From the NCBI RefSeq assembly GCF_023554105.1, contig NZ_JAMJWE010000001.1, positions 186,001 through 250,000 on the forward strand: a stretch of 64,000 bases of DNA, given 5' to 3'. This DNA comes from Brucella sp. 21LCYQ03. Its GTDB lineage: Bacteria; Pseudomonadota; Alphaproteobacteria; Rhizobiales; Rhizobiaceae. A program made the translations under genes and the position numbers. Numbering within the stretch: position 1 is the stretch's first letter; every line of letters begins with the position of its first letter. Below, one piece after another: positions 10,602 through 18,824 of this stretch. The notes below the pieces were generated by a model. The model ran no database searches. It was not told the DNA's origin and saw only the letters and a list, made by a program, of their open reading frames with translations.

Positions 10602-11102
10602 ATGAGCCTTCTTGAGCTTGAATTTGCACGCGACGCGCATCCGGTGGATGTGATTGAGCATGTTGCGAATTCAAACGACTGGACGTTCGAGCGGACTGGC
10701 GACGACGAAATTGCAATTTCGGTAGCGGGTAACTGGACTGACTACCATATCTCGTTCTCCTGGATGGAGGACTTTGAAGCGCTGCATCTGGCCTGTGCCT
10801 TTGATATCAAGGTTGCTGAACCTCGCGTCAATGAAGTGATGCGGTTGCTGTCGCTCATCAATGAAAAGCTTCTGATGGGCCATTTCGATCTTTGGCAGCA
10901 GGAAGGCGCGATTATGTATCGTCAGTCGCTTCTGCTTGCAGGTGGTGCAGAGCCGACAAGCCGTCAGGTTGAAGTATTGCTTTCTGCGGCACTGGAAGCG
11001 TGCGAAACCTATTTTCAGGCGTTTCAGTTTGTCGTCTGGTCTGGTGTAAGTGCGCGTGAGTCTTTGGAAAGCGTTCTGTTCGAAACCGTCGGACGCGCAT
11101 GA
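10602..11102 (+). CDS. YbjN domain-containing protein
   Basis: A 166-residue protein of the YbjN family (PF10722-type), which resembles type III secretion chaperones in fold and in enterobacteria affects motility and stress responses. Starting MSLLELEFARDAHPVDVIEH, it has the family pattern of an alpha-beta-beta-beta-alpha domain with DYHISFSWMEDFEALHLAC and a GHFDLWQQEGAIMYR block. The start at 10602 has AGGAAACGGAC directly upstream; the frame continues upstream to 10446 without support. It ends just before a strong terminator. The molecular role in alphaproteobacteria is unknown to me. Confidence 0.85.
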   Translation: MSLLELEFARDAHPVDVIEHVANSNDWTFERTGDDEIAISVAGNWTDYHISFSWMEDFEALHLACAFDIKVAEPRVNEVMRLLSLINEKLLMGHFDLWQQEGAIMYRQSLLLAGGAEPTSRQVEVLLSAALEACETYFQAFQFVVWSGVSARESLESVLFETVGRA

Positions 11103-11111
11103 TGAATTCTG

Positions 11112-11138
11112 ATCCCGGCATAGTTGCCGGGATTTTTT
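11112..11138 (+). terminator. Rho-independent terminator after YbjN gene
   Basis: Perfect 9-bp stem ATCCCGGCA / TGCCGGGAT with a four-base loop, followed by five T. It lies between the YbjN stop and the CsaA-like gene, so those two genes are probably separate units. Confidence 0.9.
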
Positions 11139-11155
11139 AAGTGGGGATGGCGGAT

Positions 11156-11503
11156 ATGAGCGGAACTGAAACGATTACCTGGGCCGATTTCGAGCAGGTC
11201 GATATTCGCACTGGAACAATCGTTGAAGCGGTGCCATTTCCCGAAGCGCGCAAGCCAGCTTTTAAGCTGAAGATCGATTTTGGTGACAAGATCGGTATTA
11301 AGAAGTCGTCTGCGCAAATTACCAAGCACTATCAGCCGGAAGATCTGATCGGTCGGCAAATCATGGCTGTGGTCAATTTTCCACCGCGCCAGATCGGGCC
11401 ATTTATGTCCGAAGTGCTCACACTTGGCTTCCCCGATGAAAATGGCGAGGTCGTTCTCGCTGCAATCGATAAAAAAGTTCAAGACGGCGTCAAATTATTC
11501 TGA
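11156..11503 (+). CDS. tRNA-binding (OB-fold) protein, CsaA-like
   Basis: A 115-residue single OB-fold protein of the tRNA_bind/EMAP-II group. CsaA-type proteins act as chaperones or tRNA-binding factors in the cytoplasm. Characteristic segments are the N-terminal WADFEQVDIRTGTIVEA and the later FPPRQIGPFMSEVLTLGF, close to the CsaA consensus. The ATG at 11156 is preferred because GGGGA lies nine bases upstream; an upstream ATG at 11147 and GTG at 11141 have no usable spacing. Its cognate partner is not evident from neighbours; crcB follows 41 bases downstream. Confidence 0.87.
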   Translation: MSGTETITWADFEQVDIRTGTIVEAVPFPEARKPAFKLKIDFGDKIGIKKSSAQITKHYQPEDLIGRQIMAVVNFPPRQIGPFMSEVLTLGFPDENGEVVLAAIDKKVQDGVKLF

Positions 11504-11544
11504 TCTGTTAGGTGCAGTCTCAACGCACTTAATGTCATTGGAAT

Positions 11545-11937
11545 ATGCAGATGCAGGGAACGATTGTCGTCGCTATTGGCGGGGCGCTTGGAAGCGTGTT
11601 GCGCTATTGGTTTTCGCTCTGGTTGGCGCCGATCAGCCGCGATCTGCCTTGGAGCACCATTGTCGTCAACATCATTGGTTCATTTGCCATCGCGTTTTTC
11701 GGTGCAATGACGATTGCTTCCAGCCGCTTTGAACTGCCAGAAATCTGGCGTGTTGCTTTCCTTGTCGGCGTCTGCGGTGGCTTCACCACCTTTTCCTCAT
11801 TCAGTATGCAAACCGTTGATTTGCTGCGTTCGGGAATGCCGGGACGTGCTTTGCTGAATGTGGGTATTTCGCTGGCTGCATGTTTTGCAGCAACAGCGCT
11901 TGGTTATGTTGCGGCGCAGGCACTGAATAAGGTTTAA
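11545..11937 (+). CDS. crcB: Fluoride efflux transporter CrcB/FluC
   Basis: A 130-residue four-helix membrane protein of the CrcB/Fluc family, which exports fluoride as a dual-topology dimer. Visible signatures are [13 protein letters not shown] near the N-terminus, the [11 protein letters not shown] block, and [15 protein letters not shown] with the conserved GGxTTFSTF-like motif that binds the central sodium and lines the pore. The gap to the upstream CsaA-like gene is only 41 bases, too short for a fluoride riboswitch, so fluoride-responsive control is not seen. Confidence 0.95.
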   Translation: MQMQGTIVVAIGGALGSVLRYWFSLWLAPISRDLPWSTIVVNIIGSFAIAFFGAMTIASSRFELPEIWRVAFLVGVCGGFTTFSSFSMQTVDLLRSGMPGRALLNVGISLAACFAATALGYVAAQALNKV

Positions 11938-11992
11938 CTCTTTTTTGCCGCGCATCTTATCCGAAATAGGCTCCCCAGCTTTTCGGGATGCG

Positions 11993-13336
11993 CTAGGCAG
12001 GAATTCGGATAATCGCTCTCAGGCCACCCTTGGGAGCGTTTTCCAGTTCAATGTCGCCGCCATGGCTTCTGGCAATGTCGCGGGCGATGGCGAGGCCAAG
12101 CCCGCCTGTTCCGCCTGAATCCTGCGTGCGTGCTTCATCAAGGCGCACAAACGGTTTGAACACATCTTCGCGGCGGTCTTCCGGAATACCGGGGCCGTCA
12201 TCGTCCACGACGATTTTTAGCCAGCCATCATCATGCGTGACCGCAAGCTCGACATTTTGTGCGTGACGGAATGCGTTGGAAACGAGATTGCTGACAAGGC
12301 GCGAGAAGGCATTGGGGCGGACATTGACTTCGCTGTCGCCTTCAATCGAATACTCGAAACCGCGCTCGCGCAAACGTGCTTCATTGGCGAGCTTATCGCA
12401 GAGCAGGCGTACATCATAGGTGGCTGCTTCTTCTGATCCTTCACCGCGCGCAAAGGCCAGATAGCCTTCGAGCATGGTCTGCATGTCGGCAATGTCCTGA
12501 TTGAGCGGTTCGGTATCAATAGCATTGCCGGTCAGCGCCAATTGCAGCTTGAAGCGCGTCAGAATGGTTCGCAGATCATGGCTGACGCCTGAAAGCATGG
12601 CTGTGCGCTGCTCGATCTGGCGTTCAATGCGTGAGCGCATTTGAATGAAGGCTACACCCGCGCGACGAACTTCTTCCGCGCCATGAGGTCGGAAGCCTTC
12701 CGGCATAGGGCGACCCTTACCAAAGCTCTCCGCTGCTTGTGAAAGCTGCTGGATCGGTTTGATTTGATTACGCAGGAAAGCAATAGAGATAATGAGCAGA
12801 ACAAGCGCGGTGCCGATCATCCATGTCAGGAAGATGCCAGTATTCGACGCATAGGCCTGACTGCGGCGAGCAAAAACGCGCAGCACCTTGTCTTCAAGCT
12901 TGATGCGGATTTCAATGAGATCGGAATCACCGACCGTATCCACCCAGAATGGGCGGTTGATCTGACGGGTGATCTCTTCGCTCAGGAAGTAATCAAGAAT
13001 GGCGAAGAAAGGCTTCGGCCCGGGCGGTGGCAGCGGGTCAGGTGGAAGGATCGATATATTAAGCCCCAGACGCTGCTGCGAAATACGGATGAGATTGTCG
13101 TAGCCGGGCTCTTGCGGATAGGTTTCCAGTGTGTCGATGATCGCAGAAATATCACGCACAACTGCGGTTGAGAGCCGCTCCGTCACCATCTGCCAATGAC
13201 GTTCCATGAACACATAGGCAATGATCGCCTGGAGCAACACCATCGGTGCGATGATGATGATCAGCGAGCGCGCATACAGCCCTTTGGGCATACGGCGCGC
13301 AAACCAGCGCGATAGGGTTTTCCAGAGGGACGTCAT
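11993..13336 (-). CDS. EnvZ-type sensor histidine kinase
   Basis: A 447-residue transmembrane histidine kinase. Hydrophobic segments at about 23-44 and 166-188 bracket a periplasmic sensor domain of about 120 residues; a HAMP-like linker precedes the H-box SGVSHDLRTILTRF with the phosphorylated His at 253. The ATPase domain has NLVSNAFRHA, DDGPGIPEDRRED and GGTGGLGLAIARD. The architecture and short H-box match EnvZ-like osmosensors. The gene lies 73 bases downstream of an OmpR-type regulator on the same strand, so the two form a pair. The actual stimulus in this genus is not evident from sequence. Confidence 0.9.
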   Translation of the reverse strand: MTSLWKTLSRWFARRMPKGLYARSLIIIIAPMVLLQAIIAYVFMERHWQMVTERLSTAVVRDISAIIDTLETYPQEPGYDNLIRISQQRLGLNISILPPDPLPPPGPKPFFAILDYFLSEEITRQINRPFWVDTVGDSDLIEIRIKLEDKVLRVFARRSQAYASNTGIFLTWMIGTALVLLIISIAFLRNQIKPIQQLSQAAESFGKGRPMPEGFRPHGAEEVRRAGVAFIQMRSRIERQIEQRTAMLSGVSHDLRTILTRFKLQLALTGNAIDTEPLNQDIADMQTMLEGYLAFARGEGSEEAATYDVRLLCDKLANEARLRERGFEYSIEGDSEVNVRPNAFSRLVSNLVSNAFRHAQNVELAVTHDDGWLKIVVDDDGPGIPEDRREDVFKPFVRLDEARTQDSGGTGGLGLAIARDIARSHGGDIELENAPKGGLRAIIRIPA

Positions 13337-13409
13337 CGTCTCAGAATACTCCAGACGCTTCTGCTAATTTATGTTTTCGGTCACGCTCTGAAATTTGCGA
13401 CGCTCCGCT

Positions 13410-14132
13410 CTATTCGATACTCAGTTTGTAGCCGATGCCGCGAACGGTTTGCAGCCAGACAGGGTTTGCCGGATCTTGCTCAATCTTGCGACGCAGACGG
13501 TTGATCTGAACGTCAATGGTGCGTTCACCGACATCGCCGTCCTGCCCCGTCAGTTCATGACGCGGAATGGTATCGCCAGCGCGTTCAGCGAAAATCGCCA
13601 TGATGTCCTGTTCGCGATCAGTCAGCTTGATTGTCTCGCTGCCCTTCTTCAATTCGCGGCGCGGTATGAAGAAAGTATATGGACCAAAAACGATCTGCTC
13701 GATCTTTGGTTGCGCCGGGGCTGCTCCGCGTCGCAGAATATTGTTGATGCGCAGGATCAATTCGCGCGGATCAAATGGCTTTGGCAGATAGTCATCCGCA
13801 CCTGCGGACAGGCCATCAATGCGGCTGTCGGTTTCAGACAGCGCAGTCAGCATCAGGATTGGCACGCTTTTCTGTTCGCGAAGCGAACGGGTCAGCGAGA
13901 CGCCGGTTTCGCCCGGCATCATCACATCAAGAATTAGCAGATCGAAATCGATGCCTTCGAGCTTGCGGCGCGCTTCAGCGGCGCTGGCTGCCATGGTGAC
14001 CCGGAAGCCGCTTGTCGTCAGATATTGCGACAGAAGGCTACGAATGCGGGTGTCATCATCGACAACAAGAAGATGAGGCGCGTCGTCTGAAAGGTTCTTT
14101 TCTTCTAGAGCCATGGCGTCGTTAGATCCCAT
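13410..14132 (-). CDS. OmpR-family response regulator
   Basis: A 240-residue two-domain regulator: receiver domain about 19-135 with the phospho-acceptor Asp 69 in LLILDVMMPGETG, acidic pair in VVDDDTR, and conserved Lys in YLPKPFDPRELI; C-terminal winged helix about 145-238 with INRLRRKIEQDP and VRGIGYKL. This is the OmpR/PhoB type and closely resembles OmpR of rhizobia. It precedes the EnvZ-like kinase gene. The ATG at 14132 has GGAA five bases upstream; a second ATG at 14114 is possible. Confidence 0.92.
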   Translation of the reverse strand: MGSNDAMALEEKNLSDDAPHLLVVDDDTRIRSLLSQYLTTSGFRVTMAASAAEARRKLEGIDFDLLILDVMMPGETGVSLTRSLREQKSVPILMLTALSETDSRIDGLSAGADDYLPKPFDPRELILRINNILRRGAAPAQPKIEQIVFGPYTFFIPRRELKKGSETIKLTDREQDIMAIFAERAGDTIPRHELTGQDGDVGERTIDVQINRLRRKIEQDPANPVWLQTVRGIGYKLSIE

Positions 14133-14271
14133 CCTGTTCCACGTCTCGCTACGCGCTTAATCGTGCGGGCGTGGCAATAATTCCAAGCATCTCTTATGAG
14201 GTAAACCAGTTTTGGTTTTCCTGACAGAATATGCCGACATGCTACATCTTAACGACAGGAAAGTGGCGCGT

Positions 14272-14796
14272 CTATGTGAGCGTTTCCACAGCTGCTTCGG
14301 CTGCTGCAAAGTCATCAATCTGAACACGCCGTTCAGGATTGACCATGTTGTAAAGAAAGCGCTCAATTACTTTCCGGTCGTCAGGCTGACTTCCCTCCAA
14401 TGCCCGCGCGATACGGCGCGACTGTGGCAGAGTGATCGAGAGAGCAAGCTGTCGGCCACTTTTTGTTGGATAAAGTTTACGATGACGACGATCATCGAGG
14501 CCTGTTTCCTGAACGACATGGCCTGTATCAATGAGTTGCTTGAGAACGCGTGACAGGCTTTGTTTGGTAATACGCAGCACATCCAGAAGCTCTGCGACCG
14601 TCATGCCCGGCTTACGATTGATAAAATACAGCACACGGTGATGGGCGCGGCCAAATCCGATCTTTTCAAGGATCAGGTCCGGATCGGCAGTGAAATCGCG
14701 ATAAGAGAAGAACAGCAGTTCAATGACGTTGAGATCGTCAGCCTCCCGACACGTCAGAGGATCGCTGATATAGTTCACGTCGTTGGTCGAATTCAC
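14272..14796 (-). CDS. MarR-family transcriptional regulator
   Basis: A 174-residue MarR protein, an obligate dimer that normally binds palindromic DNA and is released by small ligands. The winged-helix region is clear: GRAHHRVLYFINRKPGMTVAELLD, then the recognition helix ITKQSLSRVLKQLID and the wing with DDRRHRKLYPTKSG (quoted in parts). The frame extends upstream to a TTG at 14850, but a GTG at 14794-14796 has GGAG seven bases before it and leaves a palindrome in the promoter, so GTG is preferred. The gene is divergent from ilvE, making that gene or MarR itself the likely target. Confidence 0.85.
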   Translation of the reverse strand: MNSTNDVNYISDPLTCREADDLNVIELLFFSYRDFTADPDLILEKIGFGRAHHRVLYFINRKPGMTVAELLDVLRITKQSLSRVLKQLIDTGHVVQETGLDDRRHRKLYPTKSGRQLALSITLPQSRRIARALEGSQPDDRKVIERFLYNMVNPERRVQIDDFAAAEAAVETLT

Positions 14797-14823
14797 ATCT
14801 AGGCTCCATCCTGTTGCGATAAA

Positions 14824-14844
14824 TATGTCAGCATTGTTGACATA
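14824..14844. promoter_or_regulatory. Candidate MarR operator
   Basis: Perfect inverted repeat TATGTCA-N7-TGACATA located about 28-48 bases upstream of the preferred GTG start of the MarR gene. Another half site TGACATA followed by TGTCC occurs at 14946-14958, nearer the ilvE promoter side. Position and shape suit an operator bound by the adjacent MarR dimer; this is inference. Confidence 0.5.
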
Positions 14845-15223
14845 ACTCAATCGCCAAGATAATTTTTGGTAAGTGCAGGCCGTTTTTTTTGGAATAAAGT
14901 TTGCGCTGACGCATGTTGGAGGAGAGATAATTACGCGGTTTGCTGTGACATACTGTCCAATAAGGACGGTAATGCATAATAGCGAGCTTTATTTTTCGTA
15001 ATTACCGGAAATATCTTTGTTTTACATGCTTTATCTGGCTGATTTCAGCACAATTGATTGCGTTGAAATCAGTGTATCTGGTCGTAAAATACCAGTCTAT
15101 TTGAAGAAAAACACATCTTGCTTGCCAGTTAATCGATTTAACTGACTGAGTTTGACTAGGGAAAGGCCCAATCGGGCCAAACGGGCTGACAGGAAAACAA
15201 AGCCCAACTTTGAGGATGCTAAA
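14845..15223 (+). other. ilvE upstream region with inverted repeats
   Basis: Gene-free stretch of nearly 380 bases. Besides the TGACA-TAC-TGTCC element at 14946, it has a 9-bp perfect inverted repeat CTGATTTCA / TGAAATCAG at 15039-15072 and a 7-bp repeat CAGTTAA-tcgat-TTAACTG at 15126-15144. The last is about 80 bases before the ilvE start and may be an operator or leader hairpin. A Thr/Arg-rich N-terminal extension of the ilvE frame back to 15152 has no homology to the enzyme. Confidence 0.4.
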
Positions 15224-16114
15224 ATGGCTGCGATTCCATTCGATCAACGCGACGGATTTATCTGGCAGGACGGCGAATTTGTCGCCTGGAAGGATGCAAA
15301 GGTGCATGTGCTGACCCATGGTCTGCATTATGCGAGTGCAGTGTTTGAAGGTGAGCGCGCTTATGGCGGCGAGATTTTCAAGTTAACTGAGCATACTGAG
15401 CGTTTGCATGAATCGGCTCGAATTCTTGGTTTTGAGATTCCTTACAGCGTTGAAGAAATCGACAATGCCTGCCGTGAGCTTCTGAAAAAGCAGGGTTTTG
15501 AAGATGCTTATGTGCGTCCGATCGCATGGCGTGGTTCCGAGTCGCTCGGCGTTTCCGCACAGAACAATCGCATTCATCTGGCAATCGCGATCTGGCAGTG
15601 GCCAAGCTATTTCTCGCCTGAAGAAAAGATGAAGGGCATTCGCCTCGATATCGCAGAATATTGCCGTCCAGACCCACGCACAGCACCTTCGCGTTCCAAG
15701 GCTGCTGGTCTTTATATGATCTGCACCATTTCCAAGCATGCAGCCGAAGCCAAGGGCTATGCGGATGCGCTGATGCTCGACTGGCGCGGTCAGGTGGCAG
15801 AAGCTACTGGCGCCAATGTCTTTTTCGTGAAAGACGGCGCTTTGCATACGCCGAAGCCTGATTGCTTCCTCGACGGTATTACACGCCGCACGATCATTGA
15901 TCTTGCCAAGCGTCGTGGTCTCAAAGTTGTCGAGCGGGTCATCATGCCAGAAGAACTGGCAGATTTCAGCGAATGCTTCTTGTGCGGCACAGCTGCCGAA
16001 GTGACGCCGGTTTCAGAAATTAGCAAATATCAATTTACTCCCGGAGAAATTACGAGCTTGCTTATGCAAGACTATGTTAATGAAGTTAAACCCAAGCGAA
16101 TAGCGGCAGAATGA
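15224..16114 (+). CDS. ilvE: Branched-chain amino acid aminotransferase
   Basis: A 296-residue fold-type IV PLP enzyme that reversibly transaminates leucine, isoleucine and valine with 2-oxoglutarate. The PLP lysine is Lys 159 in RSKAAGLYM, the N-terminal THGLHYASAVFEG block and the C-terminal CFLCGTAAEVTPV match IlvE. Start at 15224 (MAAIPFDQRDGFIW) has TGAGGA upstream and matches homologue length; the longer frame is not needed. A terminator follows. The divergent MarR gene and palindromes upstream suggest control by that regulator. Confidence 0.94.
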   Translation: MAAIPFDQRDGFIWQDGEFVAWKDAKVHVLTHGLHYASAVFEGERAYGGEIFKLTEHTERLHESARILGFEIPYSVEEIDNACRELLKKQGFEDAYVRPIAWRGSESLGVSAQNNRIHLAIAIWQWPSYFSPEEKMKGIRLDIAEYCRPDPRTAPSRSKAAGLYMICTISKHAAEAKGYADALMLDWRGQVAEATGANVFFVKDGALHTPKPDCFLDGITRRTIIDLAKRRGLKVVERVIMPEELADFSECFLCGTAAEVTPVSEISKYQFTPGEITSLLMQDYVNEVKPKRIAAE

Positions 16115-16130
16115 TATATTTTTAAACAGA

Positions 16131-16157
16131 AAAAGTGGCTTATCAGGCCGCTTTTTT
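16131..16157 (+). terminator. Terminator after ilvE
   Basis: AAAAGTGGC pairs with GCCGCTTTT (one G-U pair) around a seven-base loop, followed by further T. Confidence 0.8.
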
Positions 16158-16259
16158 ATTATCTGGATGCTTATTGTTTGACTTTTGCAAGTTTCAGTTC
16201 AAGGTTTTGCTAGTCGGACTCGCGTTATTCCGGCATTTAACTCAGATGGGGTGACGATT

Positions 16260-16541
16260 ATGGAATCTCTACTGCCTATCATTCTTCAGCTTGTTTCGGG
16301 TGCGGTCGGTGGCAATATTGCTGGCGCCGTTAAAAACCTGAGCCTCGGTACTGCTGGCAATACGGTCGCCGGTGGTATCGGTGGTGTCATTCTTGGCCAG
16401 CTCCTGCCGATGTTATCCGGCGGCGGACTGGATTCTGTTCTTAATGGTGTGATTGGTCAGGTAGCGGGTGGTGGTGTGGGCGGTCTCGTTCTCACGGCAA
16501 TCGTCGGTCTGATCAAAAACTCGCTGGCAAGCAAAGCCTAA
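16260..16541 (+). CDS. Small glycine-rich hydrophobic protein
   Basis: A 93-residue protein not recognised as a named family. After [14 protein letters not shown] it consists of repeated Gly-rich hydrophobic segments such as [22 protein letters not shown] and [14 protein letters not shown], resembling glycine-zipper membrane proteins with two to three short membrane-associated helices. The ATG at 16260 has GGGGTGACG upstream; the frame extends to 16185 but that part is Arg-rich and unrelated. It is a monocistronic gene between two terminators. Localisation to a membrane is inferred from composition only. Confidence 0.65.
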   Translation: MESLLPIILQLVSGAVGGNIAGAVKNLSLGTAGNTVAGGIGGVILGQLLPMLSGGGLDSVLNGVIGQVAGGGVGGLVLTAIVGLIKNSLASKA

Positions 16542-16593
16542 CTGAATAACGCGGTTGTGGGGACAACAACCGATTGATTTCCTGCGAGAGGGG

Positions 16594-16625
16594 AAACGGG
16601 CGGCTTTGGTCGCCCGTTTATTTTA
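16594..16625 (+). terminator. Terminator after glycine-rich protein gene
   Basis: AAACGGGCG / CGCCCGTTT stem, eight-base loop, followed by an AT-rich tail with T-runs. Confidence 0.85.
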
Positions 16626-16704
16626 TGTCTTTGAAAGCGTGATGTGCTGCATTATCTCATGAGCGACGGTAATTTTTGAACATAATGACTGAATGGAGTT
16701 TTTG

Positions 16705-17361
16705 ATGGGACAATTGCAGGCAATCATCGTTCCGGTGACGCCATTTCAGCAGAACTGCACGATCCTTTTCGATGGTGATACCAAAAAAGGCGTCGTGATT
16801 GATCCGGGCGGCGATCTTGAGCGCATCAAAGAAGCCATCGCATCGCAGAATGTCAAAGTCGAAGCGATCTGGATTACGCATGGCCATATTGATCATGCGG
16901 GTGGCGCATCAGAATTGAGAGATGAGCTTGGTGTGGATGTTGTCGGTCCGCATAAAGACGATGCGTTCTTGCTCGATAATCTGGTGACGACTGGCCTGAA
17001 ATACGGCCTGACCGAGGGCGTGCGGAACATTACGCCAGATCGCTGGCTGGAGGAAGGTGACAAAGTCACTGTGGCAGGTCATGTGTTTGACGTTTTGCAT
17101 TGTCCGGGGCATGCGCCGGGTCATGTAGTTTTCTATAATCCAGAAGCGCATTTTGCGATTGTTGGCGATGTTTTGTTTAATGGATCAGTCGGACGTACTG
17201 ACTTGCCGGGTGGCGATCATGCGGCACTTATTCATTCGATCAAAGAAAAGCTTTTGCCTCTTGGCGACGATATTGGCTTCCTGTGTGGTCATGGTCCGGG
17301 CGGGCGTTTTGGCGAAGAACGCCGCAATAACCCGTTCCTCAATGATATTGGGTATGCCTGA
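16705..17361 (+). CDS. Metallo-beta-lactamase fold hydrolase, glyoxalase II-like
   Basis: A 218-residue cytoplasmic hydrolase of the YcbL/glyoxalase II group, which hydrolyses S-lactoylglutathione or related thioesters. The two-metal site is complete: THGHIDHAGG, HCPGHAPGH, the Asp in GDVLFNGSVGRTDLPGGD, and a C-terminal His in CGHGPGG. The single-domain length and FQQNCTIL start match YcbL rather than two-domain GloB. The ATG at 16705 has GGAG six bases upstream; another ATG four codons earlier is less likely. Confidence 0.9.
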   Translation: MGQLQAIIVPVTPFQQNCTILFDGDTKKGVVIDPGGDLERIKEAIASQNVKVEAIWITHGHIDHAGGASELRDELGVDVVGPHKDDAFLLDNLVTTGLKYGLTEGVRNITPDRWLEEGDKVTVAGHVFDVLHCPGHAPGHVVFYNPEAHFAIVGDVLFNGSVGRTDLPGGDHAALIHSIKEKLLPLGDDIGFLCGHGPGGRFGEERRNNPFLNDIGYA

Positions 17362-17376
17362 TCAGGTTCAGTTGTG

Positions 17377-17405
17377 AAAAAAGCCGCCTTTAGAGGCGGC
17401 TTTTT
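17377..17405. terminator. Bidirectional terminator, hydrolase / BA14K
   Basis: AAAAAAGCCGCCT-ttag-AGGCGGCTTTTT. A-run and T-run on both sides of the stem suit both the plus-strand hydrolase gene and the minus-strand BA14K gene. Confidence 0.9.
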
Positions 17406-17420
17406 GTTTCGTTTATCTGA

Positions 17421-17888
17421 TTAGTTTGCGGAACAGAAATGATCCCGGCCATCATAGCCGCGATAAGTTCCGGTGTTTGCATTGAACGACCGATAGCGGT
17501 CGGAGCAATACTGATACCAGCCACGGCTCCATGGCTCATAACCCGCACGATATTGTACGCTGCGTGCTGGTGGTGCTGGATAATAGGCAGGTGGTGGTGC
17601 GTAAACCGGCGCTGGGCGAACATAGGTTGGCTGAGGCTGGCTCAATGCGCTGCCGATCAGTGCGCCCGCTGCGAGGCCAATGACGCCAGCTGCGAGTGCA
17701 TCTCCGCCACGGTCGCGATGGCGGTGATATGGACGGTCCCATCCACCACGATTGTATCCGCCACCATCCCATCCACGACGCTCCCAACCGCTGCGGCCCC
17801 AGGAGTCTGCCGAAGCCGTTGCGAGCGGTGCTGATACTGCCGCTATAGAGGCAACTGCCAAAATAGCTGTCTTAAGTAACTTGTTCAT
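17421..17888 (-). CDS. BA14K family exported protein
   Basis: A 155-residue secreted protein of the BA14K family, named after a 14 kDa Brucella antigen said to have immunoreactive and lectin-like properties. It has a signal peptide (MNKLLKTAILAVASIAAVSA then ATASA), a Gly/Arg/Trp-rich segment, a short hydrophobic glycine-zipper (LAAGVIGLAAGALIGSAL), a Pro/Tyr-rich linker and the family C-terminal motif with WYQYCSDRYRSFNANTGTY and final DHFCSAN. The ATG at 17888 has AAGGAGCGGAAA upstream, an excellent ribosome site; the longer frame is unlikely. Confidence 0.9.
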   Translation of the reverse strand: MNKLLKTAILAVASIAAVSAPLATASADSWGRSGWERRGWDGGGYNRGGWDRPYHRHRDRGGDALAAGVIGLAAGALIGSALSQPQPTYVRPAPVYAPPPAYYPAPPARSVQYRAGYEPWSRGWYQYCSDRYRSFNANTGTYRGYDGRDHFCSAN

Positions 17889-18200
17889 TTTCCGCTCCTT
17901 CAGAAGCACAACTTTAATTTCTTTGATGTGCAGGACCGTATCGGCACACTGCTTCAATCATGAATAACAAGTTAATAGTTTGGACATGAATGGAGGCTGA
18001 ACAATGGTGACGACATCTCCGAAAGCGCCATATTCTGGTAAATTAAAAGCAGCGTCGGTAATATTTCGCGCTTTGGTGAGACATACGATAACGAGCTTGA
18101 GCAGGGAGCGCTTATTAAAGCTGGAGAAAGTCGGCCTTCGTACAATAAAAAAACCCCGGCGTTAGCCGGGGATCAAATTCTTTATCAGTAAAATTCGGTT
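17889..18200. other. Intergenic region BA14K / csp
   Basis: 312 bases. The left part should hold the BA14K promoter; the right part holds the cold-shock gene terminator (18147-18171). No other gene or repeat was recognised. Confidence 0.4.
18147..18171 (-). terminator. Terminator of the cold-shock gene at 18201
   Basis: On the minus strand CCCCGGC-taac-GCCGGGG followed by seven T. Confidence 0.9.
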
Positions 18201-18416
18201 TTAATCATTAACCGAGATATTTACGGCCTTAGGACCCTTACCGCGACGATCCGGTTCAGTTTCGTAAGAAACCTTCTGGTTGTCAGCAAGTCCTGCCAGA
18301 CCTGAAGCCTGTACAGCAGAGATATGCACGAAGATGTCTGCGCCACCATCATCAGGCTTGATAAATCCGAAACCTTTTTCGGAATTGAAGAATTTGACCT
18401 GTCCGGTCTGTGCCAT
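18201..18416 (-). CDS. Cold-shock domain protein (CspA family)
   Basis: A 71-residue single cold-shock domain, an RNA chaperone binding single-stranded nucleic acid. RNP1 is KGFGFIKPD and RNP2 is DIFVHISAV, both intact. The preferred start MAQTGQVKFF at 18416 follows AAGGAACGG; 25 extra upstream codons lack homology. The transcript appears to have a long, highly structured leader (see 18417-18600), as is known for cold-inducible csp genes. A second csp gene lies at 36811. Confidence 0.93.
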   Translation of the reverse strand: MAQTGQVKFFNSEKGFGFIKPDDGGADIFVHISAVQASGLAGLADNQKVSYETEPDRRGKGPKAVNISVND

Positions 18417-18600
18417 GGGATCCGTTCCTTTTCCTTGGCGCCACCGCTTTATTAGAGACGGTGGAATTACAACTTCTGCCGAACGCACCACACACCCGGC
18501 AGAGGGTTATGCAGGCAGTTATCGACTTAGGAAAGGAACCGATCATTGCCGGAGATTAAATCTCCAACCCGGAACTTCTAGCGGTTCCGGCACGCCGTTC
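18417..18600 (-). promoter_or_regulatory. Structured 5' leader of the csp gene
   Basis: Four inverted repeats lie within about 180 bases upstream of the csp start: CCACCG/CGGTGG (18441-18464), CTGCCG/CGGCAG (18476-18502), GGAGATT-a-AATCTCC (18551-18565) and CCGGAAC/GTTCCGG (18569-18590). Such serial hairpins resemble cold-responsive csp leaders that refold with temperature. Whether the transcript starts this far upstream cannot be seen. Beyond it, 18600-18824 is AT-rich and gene-free. Confidence 0.5.
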
Positions 18601-18824
18601 TTCCAGTCTTCCGTTGTACTCAAATTGCCCGGACACTTGAAGACTGATCTAAGACGCGTGGTTTGGCAAGCAAATTTTTCACCAAATATGAGATTGGTTA
18701 TCTTTCAAACGGTATCGTTATTATTTTTTACAAAAATTATCAGAATATCGTCAATCTAATAACAAAAAAGAACAAGCTTAAGGAAATATATCGCTTCATA
18801 CTCTGGTATAGTATGCTCAATTGC

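Noticed and set aside
11504-11544. Fluoride riboswitch upstream of crcB
   Set aside because: The gap is only 41 bases and shows none of the pseudoknot pattern; too short for the riboswitch.
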